Source of the DNA: Streptomyces sp. NBC_01317 | GTDB taxonomy: Bacteria > Actinomycetota > Actinomycetes > Streptomycetales > Streptomycetaceae | Direction of reading: 5' to 3' | Assembly (NCBI RefSeq): GCF_035961655.1 | Contig: NZ_CP108393.1 | Span: 4,199,501-4,263,500, forward strand | Length of the DNA: 64,000 nt | In this document: in pieces, positions 39,949-48,730 of the stretch | Layout: each line of letters opens with the position of its first letter | Position numbering within the stretch: the first letter of the stretch is position 1 | Position numbers and translations under genes: made by a program | Notes under the pieces: generated by a model | What the model was told of the DNA's origin: nothing | Databases searched by the model: none | The model's input: only the letters and a program-made list of their open reading frames with translations

Positions 39949-40646
39949 GCGCGCCCACCTCCGCCCTTCACTACAGGATCACTCGGTGCTGAATCCTTCG
40001 GCTCCGATGCCGATGGGACGGATGTCCCCGGCGTCCGGTTCCTTCCCCCGGCGGGCGGACCGCTATCCCCGGGGTCCGCCCGCAGATGGGTGAGGAGGGG
40101 AAGCAGTCTGGCCCGGCCCCGGGCGCACCGGCTCTTCACCGTCCCGGTGGGCACCCCCAGTACCCGTGCGGCCTCCGCCACGGGGTATCCCTGCATGTCC
40201 ACCAGCACCAGTGCGGCGCGCTGGTCCACGGGGAGCCCGGCCAGGGCCGCCAGCAGCTCACGGTGGAGGTCCTGGCGCTCGGCGGGTGCCTCCGCTGACT
40301 CGTGGGGTTCGAGGAGCTGCTCCAGCCGCTCGGTGTCCTCCATGGGAGAGGTCTTGCGGGAGGCGGCCTTGCGGGCCCGGTCGAGGCAGGCGTTCACGGT
40401 GATGCGGTGCAGCCAGGTCGTCACGGCGGACTGGCCGCGGAACGTGTGGGCGGCCCGGAAGGCGGAGACCAGGGCGTCCTGGACGGCGTCGGCCGCCTCC
40501 TCGCGGTCCCCCAGCGTCCGCAGGGCGACCGCCCAGAGCCGGTCGCGATGGCGCCGTACCAGCTCGCCGAAGGCGTCGGGGTCGCCTGCGACGTGCGCGG
40601 CCAGGAGATCCTGGTCGTTCGTGTCGCCGAGCGCGGCGTCGTCCAA
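39945..40646 (-). CDS. sigM: ECF sigma factor, SigM-like
   Basis: This 233-residue group 4 sigma factor has σ2 (about 12-85: AFGELVRRHRDRLWAVALRT, VQDALVSAFRAAHTFRG) and σ4 (about 125-180: LPVDQRAALVLVDMQGYPVAEAARVLGVPTGTVKSR), the latter with the -35-binding HTH. It begins at an apparent TTG (40644-40646) behind GGGGG; no better start lies nearby. It overlaps the anti-sigma gene, which therefore regulates it. The name follows its position beside trxBA and murJ; the regulon cannot be read here. Confidence 0.85.
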   Translation of the reverse strand: MDDAALGDTNDQDLLAAHVAGDPDAFGELVRRHRDRLWAVALRTLGDREEAADAVQDALVSAFRAAHTFRGQSAVTTWLHRITVNACLDRARKAASRKTSPMEDTERLEQLLEPHESAEAPAERQDLHRELLAALAGLPVDQRAALVLVDMQGYPVAEAARVLGVPTGTVKSRCARGRARLLPLLTHLRADPGDSGPPAGGRNRTPGTSVPSASEPKDSAPSDPVVKGGGGRA

Positions 40647-40684
40647 CGGTGAGCCCCCTCCCCTGGTCCGGCCGGCCGGCCCGG

Positions 40685-42403
40685 TCAGCCGGTGATCTTG
40701 ATTTCGGAGACCTTGCCCCGGAAGAAGGAACCGTCGGACGGCGGGAGCTTGGTCAGCCAGACCAGAACGTACCGCGTCCGGAACGGCTTGCCGGGCTTGA
40801 GGGTGACATCCGTACCGGATCCCTCCGCGACCTTGCCGAAGCCCGTCAGCTCGGTGGGCTGCTCCGTCGTCCCGGCGGACGCGGCGCGCAGCTCCACCGA
40901 CGTGTCCCCGCCGTCGAAGGAGACCTTCACCGTCCGGACCTGCTTGGAGCTGCCGAGGTCCAGGACGATGCCGACCCCGGCCTTGAGGTTCCCCAGCCGC
41001 GCGCTCAGATAGCCGTCGGTGTTCCAGTACGTGCTGGGGTCACCGTCGTAGCTGTTCCTTATCCCGGCGGGCTTCTCGGACCTGTCCGAGCCGAACGGGT
41101 CGAAGTCGTGGGCGCCCACGACTTCGATCGGCTTCGCGGGGCGCGGTGCCTTGTCCCCGGTGTCGTTGGTGGTGCGGGTGGTCCCGGGATCGTCCTGGGT
41201 GTTCTCGCTCCCGAGGACCCGGTCGGCGACCTGCCAGCTGCCCAGGCCCAGCGCCGCGATGAGGAGCGCGGCGACGGTCCATTTCAGCGCCTTGCCGGTA
41301 CGGCCCTGGAGCGGGGGCGGCGGGACCGGCACCGCCCGGCTGGGAACGGTCCCGGGGCCGCCCGGCTGCTGGCCGTACGCCCCCTGCTGGCCGTACGTGC
41401 CCTGCTGGTACGTGGTGCGCTGGTAGTCCGGCGGTGCCACGAACGACGGCTCGGGCGGCCGGATGCGCGGCATCTCCCCGACGGCCGCGGCCAGTTCGTC
41501 CGGGGTGGTGCAGGGAGGCTCCTGACGGGAGGCCGTGGCCCCGTCGTTGACCAGGGCCCGCATCGCGAGCTCGGACAGACCGCGGTGGATGCCCGCGCGC
41601 ACCTGGTCCGGGGCGATCAGCCCGACACCCTTCGGCAGCCCGGAGAGCCCGTACGCGTCGGTGTCGTACGGCCAGCGCTGGGTCAGCGCGGCGTAGAGCA
41701 GCGCGCCGATCGCCTCGGTGTCGGTGCGCTGGGGCCGCTCGGCGCGGATGCCGCGCAGCGCTGCGTTCACCGCGAGTCCCCGGATGCGGTACTGGCCGCT
41801 GGAGGTGCGCAGGACCGCCCCGGGAGTCAGCCGCAGATGGGCGAGGCCTTCCCGGTGGGCCGCCGCCATGGCCTGGGAGAGCTGGCTGACGAGCTGGTAG
41901 GCGTCGTGGGGCTCCAGGGGGCCCGCGGCGAGCAGCGCGGTGAGCTCGACGGAGTCGGGCAGCCACTCGTGGACGACATAGACGAGGTCGTCCTCCTCGA
42001 CGGCGTCCAGGACCTGGACGAAGCGGGGGTCGCCGAGCAGTGCGGCGGACCGGGCCGCGGCGAGCACGGAACGGGCCCGTGGGTGGTCCGCGGGAAGGAG
42101 ATGCACACCGACGGCGCGGCGCAGTTTCTCGTCCACGGCACGCCAGCTGCTGAAACCGTCCAGACGGGTGACGCACTCCTCCAGACGGTAGCGTCTCGCG
42201 AGCTTGTGACCGCTGTGCAGTTCCGGTGCGGCGACCGCCGGGCCGGTGCCCGGCCGTTCGCCGTCCGTGCCTGTGGCGGACTCGTCCGCCGTGTGCGGGG
42301 TCTTCGACAACCCGTCGGCCGTGGCCTTGTCCGCCTTGGCGGTCGGCGGCTCGTCGCCGCCGTTGTCGGCCACGTCGACGGCAGCCGTGCTACGTTCCGC
42401 CAC
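40685..42403 (-). CDS. Pseudokinase-like membrane protein with C-terminal discoidin-like domain
   Basis: This 572-residue protein has a kinase-fold region (about 70-300), but the catalytic loop reads GLAHLRLTPGAVLR where active kinases have HRDxKPxN; a β3 catalytic Lys and DFG are not seen. A Tyr/Gln-rich linker with YQQGTYGQQGAYGQQ repeats follows. The transmembrane helix is ALKWTVAALLIAALGLGSWQ (about 375), and the outside part has NSYDGDPSTYWNTDGYLS and VGIVLDLGSSKQVRTVKV, resembling an F5/8 (discoidin) fold. In mycobacteria a pseudokinase fused to MurJ recruits the phospho-binding protein FhaA. Here it is a separate gene next to murJ. I chose GTG 42401-42403 (MAERSTAAV) behind GGAG. Confidence 0.85.
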   Translation of the reverse strand: MAERSTAAVDVADNGGDEPPTAKADKATADGLSKTPHTADESATGTDGERPGTGPAVAAPELHSGHKLARRYRLEECVTRLDGFSSWRAVDEKLRRAVGVHLLPADHPRARSVLAAARSAALLGDPRFVQVLDAVEEDDLVYVVHEWLPDSVELTALLAAGPLEPHDAYQLVSQLSQAMAAAHREGLAHLRLTPGAVLRTSSGQYRIRGLAVNAALRGIRAERPQRTDTEAIGALLYAALTQRWPYDTDAYGLSGLPKGVGLIAPDQVRAGIHRGLSELAMRALVNDGATASRQEPPCTTPDELAAAVGEMPRIRPPEPSFVAPPDYQRTTYQQGTYGQQGAYGQQPGGPGTVPSRAVPVPPPPLQGRTGKALKWTVAALLIAALGLGSWQVADRVLGSENTQDDPGTTRTTNDTGDKAPRPAKPIEVVGAHDFDPFGSDRSEKPAGIRNSYDGDPSTYWNTDGYLSARLGNLKAGVGIVLDLGSSKQVRTVKVSFDGGDTSVELRAASAGTTEQPTELTGFGKVAEGSGTDVTLKPGKPFRTRYVLVWLTKLPPSDGSFFRGKVSEIKITG

Positions 42404-42522
42404 CGTCGCTCCTGCCTCCCCATCCGTTGCGTGCTGTCCAACAGCCAAGCCAATTGTGCCCACAGTCGGACGCTATGCACGACACGCGGCGGCCGGTGAT
42501 GGTTGTGCCCGGCCGCCCCGCT

Positions 42523-44706
42523 CTAGCGTCCCAGGCGTCCGCGCACCATGCCCACCATGGAGTTGAGTTCTTCGATCCGCATCTTCTTCGCCGCGACGAA
42601 GAAGACCGCCAACAGGACGACCCCACCGCCCACGAGCGCCACCAGCGACGCCCCGGCGCTGCTGCCGAGCGACTGGAGGAGGAAGTAGGCCGCCGCGCCC
42701 GCGACCAGGGCCGCCGGCACGGAGGCCAGGCACAGCCGGGCGTACGTCCGCATGACCCGGCCGCCGTCGAGATCCCCGCCGAGGCGCTTCTTGAGCCTGC
42801 GCCAGGCGATACCGACACCGACCGCGTAGGCCAGCCCGTACGAGGCGGCCATGCCGACGACGGCCCAGCGGGCGGGCAGCACCACGTAGCAGAGGGCGGA
42901 GGCGCCGGCGTTGACGGCCGCGACGATCACTGTGTTGTAGAAGGGGGTGCGGGTGTCCTCGTACGCGTAGAAGCCGCGCAGTACGACGTACTGCACCGAG
43001 TACGGGATCAGCCCGAGGCCGAACGCCATGAGGATGAAGCCCATGGACCGCGCCGACTCCAGGCCGCTCGACGAGAACAGCAGCGTGGACATCGGGACAC
43101 CCAGCGCCAGGAACGCGAAGGCGATCGGCACGATCGCGACCGCCGAGTTGCGCAGCCCCTGGGAGATGTCGTCGCGCACCGCGCCCGGGTCGTCGTCCTG
43201 CGCGGCGCGGGAGATCCGCGGCAGCAGGGCGGCCATGACGGAGACGGTGATGATGGCCTGCGGCATGCCCCAGATCAACTGGGCGTTGCTGTAGGCCAGG
43301 ATGCCCGTGCCGTCCCTGCCGGAGGCGTGACCCGCCGCGGTCGCCAGCTGGGTGACGACCAGGACGCCCGCCTGGTTGGCGAGGACGAACAGGACTGTCC
43401 ACTTGGCCAGCTTGACGGTCTTGCCGAGACCATGGCCCTTCCAGTCGAACCGGGGACGGAAACGGAACCCCGCCTCGCGCAGGTACGGAACCATCGCCAG
43501 GGCCTGCACGGTGAGACCGAGGAGGGTGCCGATGCCCAGCAGCCGCACCCCGTCGGGCGGGATGGTCCGCACCGTCATGTCCGACGTGTCGGCGGTGCCG
43601 TACACCCAGATGAACAGGCCGAACGTGGTGATCACGACGATGTTGTTGAGGACGGGAGTCCACATCATCGCGCCGAACTTCCCGCGCGCGTTGAGGATCT
43701 GGCCCATGACCACGTGCACACCCATGAAGAAGATCGTGGGCAGGCAGTAGCGGGCGAAGGTGACGGCCACGTTGTTCGCGGCCGGGTTGCCCGCGATCGT
43801 GTCCGACATCAGCTGGATCAGCAGCGGCGCCGCGAAGACCGCCACGGCCACGATGACACCCAGCGCCACCACGACCAGCGTCAGCAGGCGGTTGGCGTAG
43901 GCCACCCCGCCGTCGTCGTCGTTCTTCATCGACCGCACGAGCTGCGGGACGAACACGGAGTTCAGACCGCCGCCGACGGTCAGGATGTAGATCATCGTCG
44001 GCAGGGTCGCCGCCACCGTGTACGAGTCACCGAGCAGCGCGGCGCCGAGCGCGGCGGTGATCACCAGGCTCCGTACAAAACCGGTGAGCCGTGACACCAG
44101 CGTGCCCGCCGCCATCAGCGCACTCGACTTCAGCAGACCCGAGGCCCGCCCGCCCGCCTTCGCGGGCGGCGGCGGCACCGGAACCGGCTCGGGCTCCGTC
44201 GCGACCGGAGTCCTGGCCAGGCCCTGCTGGTCCCGGTACAGGTGCGCGAACGCGTCCGGCGGCGGCGCCTCCGCACCGGCCTGCGAGACCAGCTCGTCGA
44301 CCCCCGTGAACTGGGTGGTCCGCGGGTCGTCCCCGTACGGCAGATGACGCGACACCCCGGCCGGCTCCGGCGGCGGGGTCTGCGCCCAGACCCGGGGATC
44401 CGGCGGGTACTGCTGCGCCGGCGGCTGGTACAGCTGCGTCGTGTCCTGGTACGAGCCGGGAGGCGGCGGCGGGTGCGACGCGCGGTCGTACAACGCCTCG
44501 CCCACCGGATCCCGCGCGGTCACGTCGTGCGTCCAGTACGGATCCTGCTGGTACGCGTCCTGCACATAGGGGTCCGGGACAGGGGGACTCTGCGCATAGG
44601 GGTCCTGGGCGTACGGGTCCTGGGCGGGCCTGCCAGAGGGCGGAACCTGGCCTGCCGGATCGCCGGCCGCGCCCTGCCCGCGGTCACCGTCGTACGGCGC
44701 GTTCAT
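42523..44706 (-). CDS. murJ: Lipid II flippase MurJ (MviN)
   Basis: This 727-residue protein has a disordered cytoplasmic N-terminus (about 1-195) rich in Pro, Gln, Asp and Tyr. It is followed by the MOP-superfamily core with about 14 helices. Signature segments are SALMAAGTLVSRLTGFVRSL, ALGAALLGDSYTVAATLPTM, ALLPRISRAAQDDD and YEDTRTPFYNT. MurJ moves lipid II across the membrane for peptidoglycan synthesis. ATG 44704-44706. The pseudokinase gene follows 119 bp downstream, and the DUF6049-like gene is 45 bp upstream, all on the minus strand. The N-terminal tail may be a docking or phosphorylation region. Confidence 0.93.
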   Translation of the reverse strand: MNAPYDGDRGQGAAGDPAGQVPPSGRPAQDPYAQDPYAQSPPVPDPYVQDAYQQDPYWTHDVTARDPVGEALYDRASHPPPPPGSYQDTTQLYQPPAQQYPPDPRVWAQTPPPEPAGVSRHLPYGDDPRTTQFTGVDELVSQAGAEAPPPDAFAHLYRDQQGLARTPVATEPEPVPVPPPPAKAGGRASGLLKSSALMAAGTLVSRLTGFVRSLVITAALGAALLGDSYTVAATLPTMIYILTVGGGLNSVFVPQLVRSMKNDDDGGVAYANRLLTLVVVALGVIVAVAVFAAPLLIQLMSDTIAGNPAANNVAVTFARYCLPTIFFMGVHVVMGQILNARGKFGAMMWTPVLNNIVVITTFGLFIWVYGTADTSDMTVRTIPPDGVRLLGIGTLLGLTVQALAMVPYLREAGFRFRPRFDWKGHGLGKTVKLAKWTVLFVLANQAGVLVVTQLATAAGHASGRDGTGILAYSNAQLIWGMPQAIITVSVMAALLPRISRAAQDDDPGAVRDDISQGLRNSAVAIVPIAFAFLALGVPMSTLLFSSSGLESARSMGFILMAFGLGLIPYSVQYVVLRGFYAYEDTRTPFYNTVIVAAVNAGASALCYVVLPARWAVVGMAASYGLAYAVGVGIAWRRLKKRLGGDLDGGRVMRTYARLCLASVPAALVAGAAAYFLLQSLGSSAGASLVALVGGGVVLLAVFFVAAKKMRIEELNSMVGMVRGRLGR

Positions 44707-44751
44707 GGTTACCCCACCTCATCGTCCCCGGCCGACCGGCCACGACATCGC

Positions 44752-47064
44752 TCAACGGTCCACTTTCTCACCCGTGTCCGACGGGCTTGCGCTTTCCGGT
44801 CCGGTGTCCGGTGTCGGGTCACTCCGCTGCCCGGGTTCCGCGTCCCCGTCGTCCCCGGGAACGGACTCGCCGTCCCCGGTCACGGCCGCCGCCTTGCGCG
44901 CCGCCGCCCGCTTGCGCTGGCTGTACATCTTGACCCCGGCGAGCGCCAGCAGCAGCACACCGGCGGCCATCACGAGCAGGACCGTCGGGGTGACCTCGGA
45001 AACCTTCACCTTGAACGTCATGCTCTTGCCGTACGGCTTGCCGTCCTCCGTGTACAGCTGGGCGGTCACCTCGACCCGGCCGTTGGCATTGCCCGCGGCG
45101 GAGAACTTCACCGACTGGCTGTGCCCGCCGTCGATCTTGATGGGCTGCTCCGCGACATCCCGGCTCCCGTCGATCTTCAGACGCGTCGGCTGACCGGACT
45201 CCAGGCGCAGCATCAGATGATCCACCCCCTGGAGCAGGTTGTTCTGCACGGTCACCGGGATGGTCGCGCTGCGCCCCGACAGGGTGAGGTCGGACTTCGG
45301 GACCAGCTGCACCTCGTCCGTCAAAGTCTTCAGGTACGTGTCCACGCTCCGCCGGTACTGCTCGGCGTCGGTACGGTCCCCGCGCCACGACGCCGACAGC
45401 GCGCGGTTGATCGCGTTGCTGAAGGGCGCGTCGACCCGGTCGGGCAGGCTCAGGACGGCCTTGAACTTGTCGAGCGCGTCCTGGGTGGTCCTGATCTCCT
45501 GGAACGCCTGGGTCGACAGTTCCTGGTTCCGGAGCTTCTTCGGGTAGCGGGAGGCGCCCGGCACCTTCGTATTGGCGTCGGCGTCCGGCTTGGCCGCGGC
45601 CGCCGCCAGCAGGTCCGAGGTCTGCGTCCACCGCTCGGGGTCCAGACCGTGCAGCGCCCGCGCCATCGACTGCGCCTGGGCCACCGTGGGCATCCGCTGG
45701 GGGGCGACCACGATGCTGCGCTGGTTCCCGGGCTGCTGCAAGGTCACGGCGAGGGACTGGGCGAGGAACTTCTGCACCGCGAGGATCGAGTCGTCCGCCG
45801 ACGTCATATCTCCCTGGAAGGCGGTGGAGAGCCGGGTGTCGGCCACGACCGCCGTGGTGCCGCCGCCGATGGGCCGGGCCGCGGTGGGCGTGTAGGACAG
45901 GTTGTCCTGGAGGCTGTCGCTGCGGGTGATCACCTTGTGCGCGCCCGCCGAGGTCGCCACGTCGACGATCGAAGGATCGATCGCCCCGTTCACCGGCCAG
46001 GCGAAATCGACCGACGGCTTCACGTGCAGGACGGTGTCCACGGTGCCGACCGCGGCGTCCGTGGCGTGCTGGAGCTGGCTGAGCGACCCGGAGACGTTCT
46101 TGCCGCGGTGGGCCAGCGACGCCAGATCGGGATCGGCGAACGGCAGCGCCACGACCTTGCGGTCCCGCACGGCCTTCTCCAGGGAGTTCAGCCACTGCCT
46201 GGCCACGGTCTGGCTCTTCCCGGGGACCGTGCTCTTCCCGCTCCTGACCCGGTAGTTTCCGGCCATCGCGTCGGCACTGGCCAGCAGGTCGGGATCGATG
46301 ACCCAGGTGACAGGAAGCTGATTGCCGAGCGACACCAGCTGATCCAGCCGGCCACCCGGCGCCAGCTCCTCGGCCAGGTCGTCGTTCTCGAAGACCGGCG
46401 TCTGCTGGTCGTCGGAACCGGTCTGCGCCGACAGGCGCGTGGTCGAGATCAGCGGCCAGAGGTAGGTGATCTGGGTCCTCTTGCCCGTCGCCTCCGGCTG
46501 CCAGGGAAGGAACGTCCGCTGGATGCCCACCACGTGCTCGTACGGGGCGTCCACCGTGTCCCCGCTCACCGAGACACCGAGCTGGTAGACCCCGTCCTCG
46601 CCCAGGCCGAGCTTGCCGACCGGAACGGACAGGGAGAAGGTGTACGGCACGCCCGGGGCGAGCTTCGCCAGATCGACCTTGTACGCCCCGCCGAGCGGCG
46701 GCACCTCGGCCGCCGTGTCGGGGGAGCGCTCAGCCGCGTCGTCGATGGCGGTCCGCCCGGACAGCGGCGGTCCCACCCGCAGATCCACCCGCGCCTCGGT
46801 GACCGCGCTCTTGCTCTTGTTGGTCACCGTGCCCGAGATGACCAGCGTGTCGCCCTTCACCGGAGCACTCGGCGTCAGCGTGTCGAGCGCCACGGCGACC
46901 GTACGCGTCCCGGTGGCCTCCACCGCGGCCTGAGCCGCGGGAGCCCCCGCACCGGCCACCAGCGCGCCCAGGAGCGGCGCACCCGCCATCAGGGAGGCTG
47001 CGCGCCACAGCCACCGGCGGGCAGGAGAGTGAGCCCTCCCCTGGAAGTCTGCCGCCTCGGCCAC
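44752..47064 (-). CDS. DUF6049-like exported membrane protein
   Basis: This 770-residue protein starts at GTG 47062-47064. It has a signal peptide (RRWLWRAASLMAGAPLLGALVAG... ending QAAVEA), a large extracytoplasmic region, and a C-terminal helix VLLVMAAGVLLLALAGVKMY followed by a basic and acidic cytoplasmic tail. Early sequence resembles an Ig-like domain (TVAVALDTLTPSAPVKGDTL, SGTVTNKSKS). The middle (ITYLWPLISTTRL, FAWPVNGAIDPSIVDVA) resembles the actinobacterial DUF6049 family found beside MurJ. Role unknown; location suggests cell-envelope function. It is divergent from the CCA-adding enzyme. Confidence 0.8.
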   Translation of the reverse strand: MAEAADFQGRAHSPARRWLWRAASLMAGAPLLGALVAGAGAPAAQAAVEATGTRTVAVALDTLTPSAPVKGDTLVISGTVTNKSKSAVTEARVDLRVGPPLSGRTAIDDAAERSPDTAAEVPPLGGAYKVDLAKLAPGVPYTFSLSVPVGKLGLGEDGVYQLGVSVSGDTVDAPYEHVVGIQRTFLPWQPEATGKRTQITYLWPLISTTRLSAQTGSDDQQTPVFENDDLAEELAPGGRLDQLVSLGNQLPVTWVIDPDLLASADAMAGNYRVRSGKSTVPGKSQTVARQWLNSLEKAVRDRKVVALPFADPDLASLAHRGKNVSGSLSQLQHATDAAVGTVDTVLHVKPSVDFAWPVNGAIDPSIVDVATSAGAHKVITRSDSLQDNLSYTPTAARPIGGGTTAVVADTRLSTAFQGDMTSADDSILAVQKFLAQSLAVTLQQPGNQRSIVVAPQRMPTVAQAQSMARALHGLDPERWTQTSDLLAAAAAKPDADANTKVPGASRYPKKLRNQELSTQAFQEIRTTQDALDKFKAVLSLPDRVDAPFSNAINRALSASWRGDRTDAEQYRRSVDTYLKTLTDEVQLVPKSDLTLSGRSATIPVTVQNNLLQGVDHLMLRLESGQPTRLKIDGSRDVAEQPIKIDGGHSQSVKFSAAGNANGRVEVTAQLYTEDGKPYGKSMTFKVKVSEVTPTVLLVMAAGVLLLALAGVKMYSQRKRAAARKAAAVTGDGESVPGDDGDAEPGQRSDPTPDTGPESASPSDTGEKVDR

Positions 47065-47276
47065 GCGCTCGCCCGTCCCTCGTCATCGTCTGCTGCCGTT
47101 GGTGGTTGTCGACTGCTGCGTCCACGCATGGTAACGATGTGCGCTGTGGCGAAGTGCTGGGCACCGCCCCACATGATCGGAAGAATCTCATGCCCCGCCC
47201 GAAACCCGTGCATCGGAGGCCGGGCCGCCGGAAACGGGGGAGCCCGCACCGGCCGGGACACGTAATCTTTTCTGTT

Positions 47277-48719
47277 GTGCCGAACGCCAATGAAGACAAT
47301 CCCAGCGCACTGAACCAGGTGCAGCGCCGCGCGGTCAGCGAACTGCTCCGGGTGTCCCCCGTCGCGGACGACCTCGCACGCCGATTCCAGGATGCCGGAT
47401 TCACGCTCGCCCTGGTCGGCGGTTCCGTCCGGGACGCCCTCCTCGGCCGGCTCGGCAACGACCTGGACTTCACCACCGACGCCCGCCCCGAGGACGTCCT
47501 GAGAATCGTCAGGCCGTGGGCGGACTCGGTCTGGGAGGTCGGCATCGCCTTCGGCACGGTCGGCAGCCAGAAGGACGGCTACCAGATCGAGGTCACCACG
47601 TACCGCTCCGAGGCCTACGACCGGACGTCACGCAAACCTGAGGTGTCCTACGGCCGGACCATCGAGGAAGACCTCGTCCGCCGCGACTTCACGGTCAACG
47701 CGATGGCCGTCGCCCTGCCCCAGAAGGACTTCATCGACCCGCACGGCGGCCTGGAGGACCTCTCCGCCCAGGTGCTGCGCACCCCCGGCACCCCTGAGGA
47801 TTCCTTCTCCGACGACCCGCTGCGCATGCTCCGGGCCGCGCGCTTCGCCGCCCAGCTCGACTTCGAGGTCGCCCCGGAGGTCATCGCCGCCATGAAGGCG
47901 ATGTCGGAACGGATCGAGATCGTCTCCGCCGAGCGGATCCGCGACGAACTCAACAAGCTGCTCCTCTCCACCCACCCCCGCAAGGGCCTGGCGCTGCTCG
48001 TCGACACCGGGCTCGCCGAGCGGATCCTGCCCGAGCTGCCGGCCCTGCGGCTGGAGAGCGACGAGCACCACCGGCACAAAGATGTGTACGAGCACTCACT
48101 TACCGTGCTGGAGCAGGCCATCGACCTGGAGGAGGACGGCCCCGACCTCGTCCTGCGGCTGGCCGCCCTGCTCCACGACATCGGCAAGCCCCGGACCCGG
48201 CGCTTCGAGAAGGACGGCCGGGTCTCCTTCCACCACCACGAGGTCGTGGGCGCCAAGCTCACCAAGAAGCGCATGACCGCGCTGAAATACTCCAACGACC
48301 TGATCCGGGATGTGTCCCGGCTGGTGGAACTCCACCTGCGGTTCCACGGGTACGGCACCGGCGAGTGGACCGACTCGGCGGTCCGGCGCTACGTCCGCGA
48401 CGCCGGCCCGCTCCTCGGCCGGCTCCACAAGCTGACCCGCTCGGACTGCACTACCCGCAACAAGCGCAAGGCGAACGCGCTCTCCCAGGCCTACGACGGC
48501 CTGGAGGACCGGATCGCCCAGCTCCAGGAACAGGAAGAGCTGGAGTCCATCCGGCCCGACCTCGACGGCAACCAGATCATGGAGATCCTCGGTGTCGGCC
48601 CCGGGCCGGTGATCGGCGCCGCGTACACGTTCCTGCTGGAGCTGCGGCTGGAGAACGGGCCGATGGAACGCGACGCGGCCGTCACCGCCCTCAAGGAATG
48701 GTGGGCCACCCAGGACTGA
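47277..48719 (+). CDS. cca: CCA tRNA nucleotidyltransferase
   Basis: This 480-residue enzyme adds or repairs the CCA end of tRNAs; both tRNA genes in this window lack encoded CCA, consistent with dependence on it. The nucleotidyltransferase core has LALVGGSVRDALLGR (about 41-55) and NDLDFTTDARPED, with two catalytic Asp. RRDFTVNAMAV follows. A C-terminal HD domain has LLHDIGKPRTR. GTG 47277 gives MPNANEDNPSAL; a longer frame reaches 47106 but looks non-coding. It is divergent from the DUF6049-like gene. Confidence 0.94.
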   Translation: MPNANEDNPSALNQVQRRAVSELLRVSPVADDLARRFQDAGFTLALVGGSVRDALLGRLGNDLDFTTDARPEDVLRIVRPWADSVWEVGIAFGTVGSQKDGYQIEVTTYRSEAYDRTSRKPEVSYGRTIEEDLVRRDFTVNAMAVALPQKDFIDPHGGLEDLSAQVLRTPGTPEDSFSDDPLRMLRAARFAAQLDFEVAPEVIAAMKAMSERIEIVSAERIRDELNKLLLSTHPRKGLALLVDTGLAERILPELPALRLESDEHHRHKDVYEHSLTVLEQAIDLEEDGPDLVLRLAALLHDIGKPRTRRFEKDGRVSFHHHEVVGAKLTKKRMTALKYSNDLIRDVSRLVELHLRFHGYGTGEWTDSAVRRYVRDAGPLLGRLHKLTRSDCTTRNKRKANALSQAYDGLEDRIAQLQEQEELESIRPDLDGNQIMEILGVGPGPVIGAAYTFLLELRLENGPMERDAAVTALKEWWATQD

Positions 48720-48730
48720 CAGCGGCGGGG

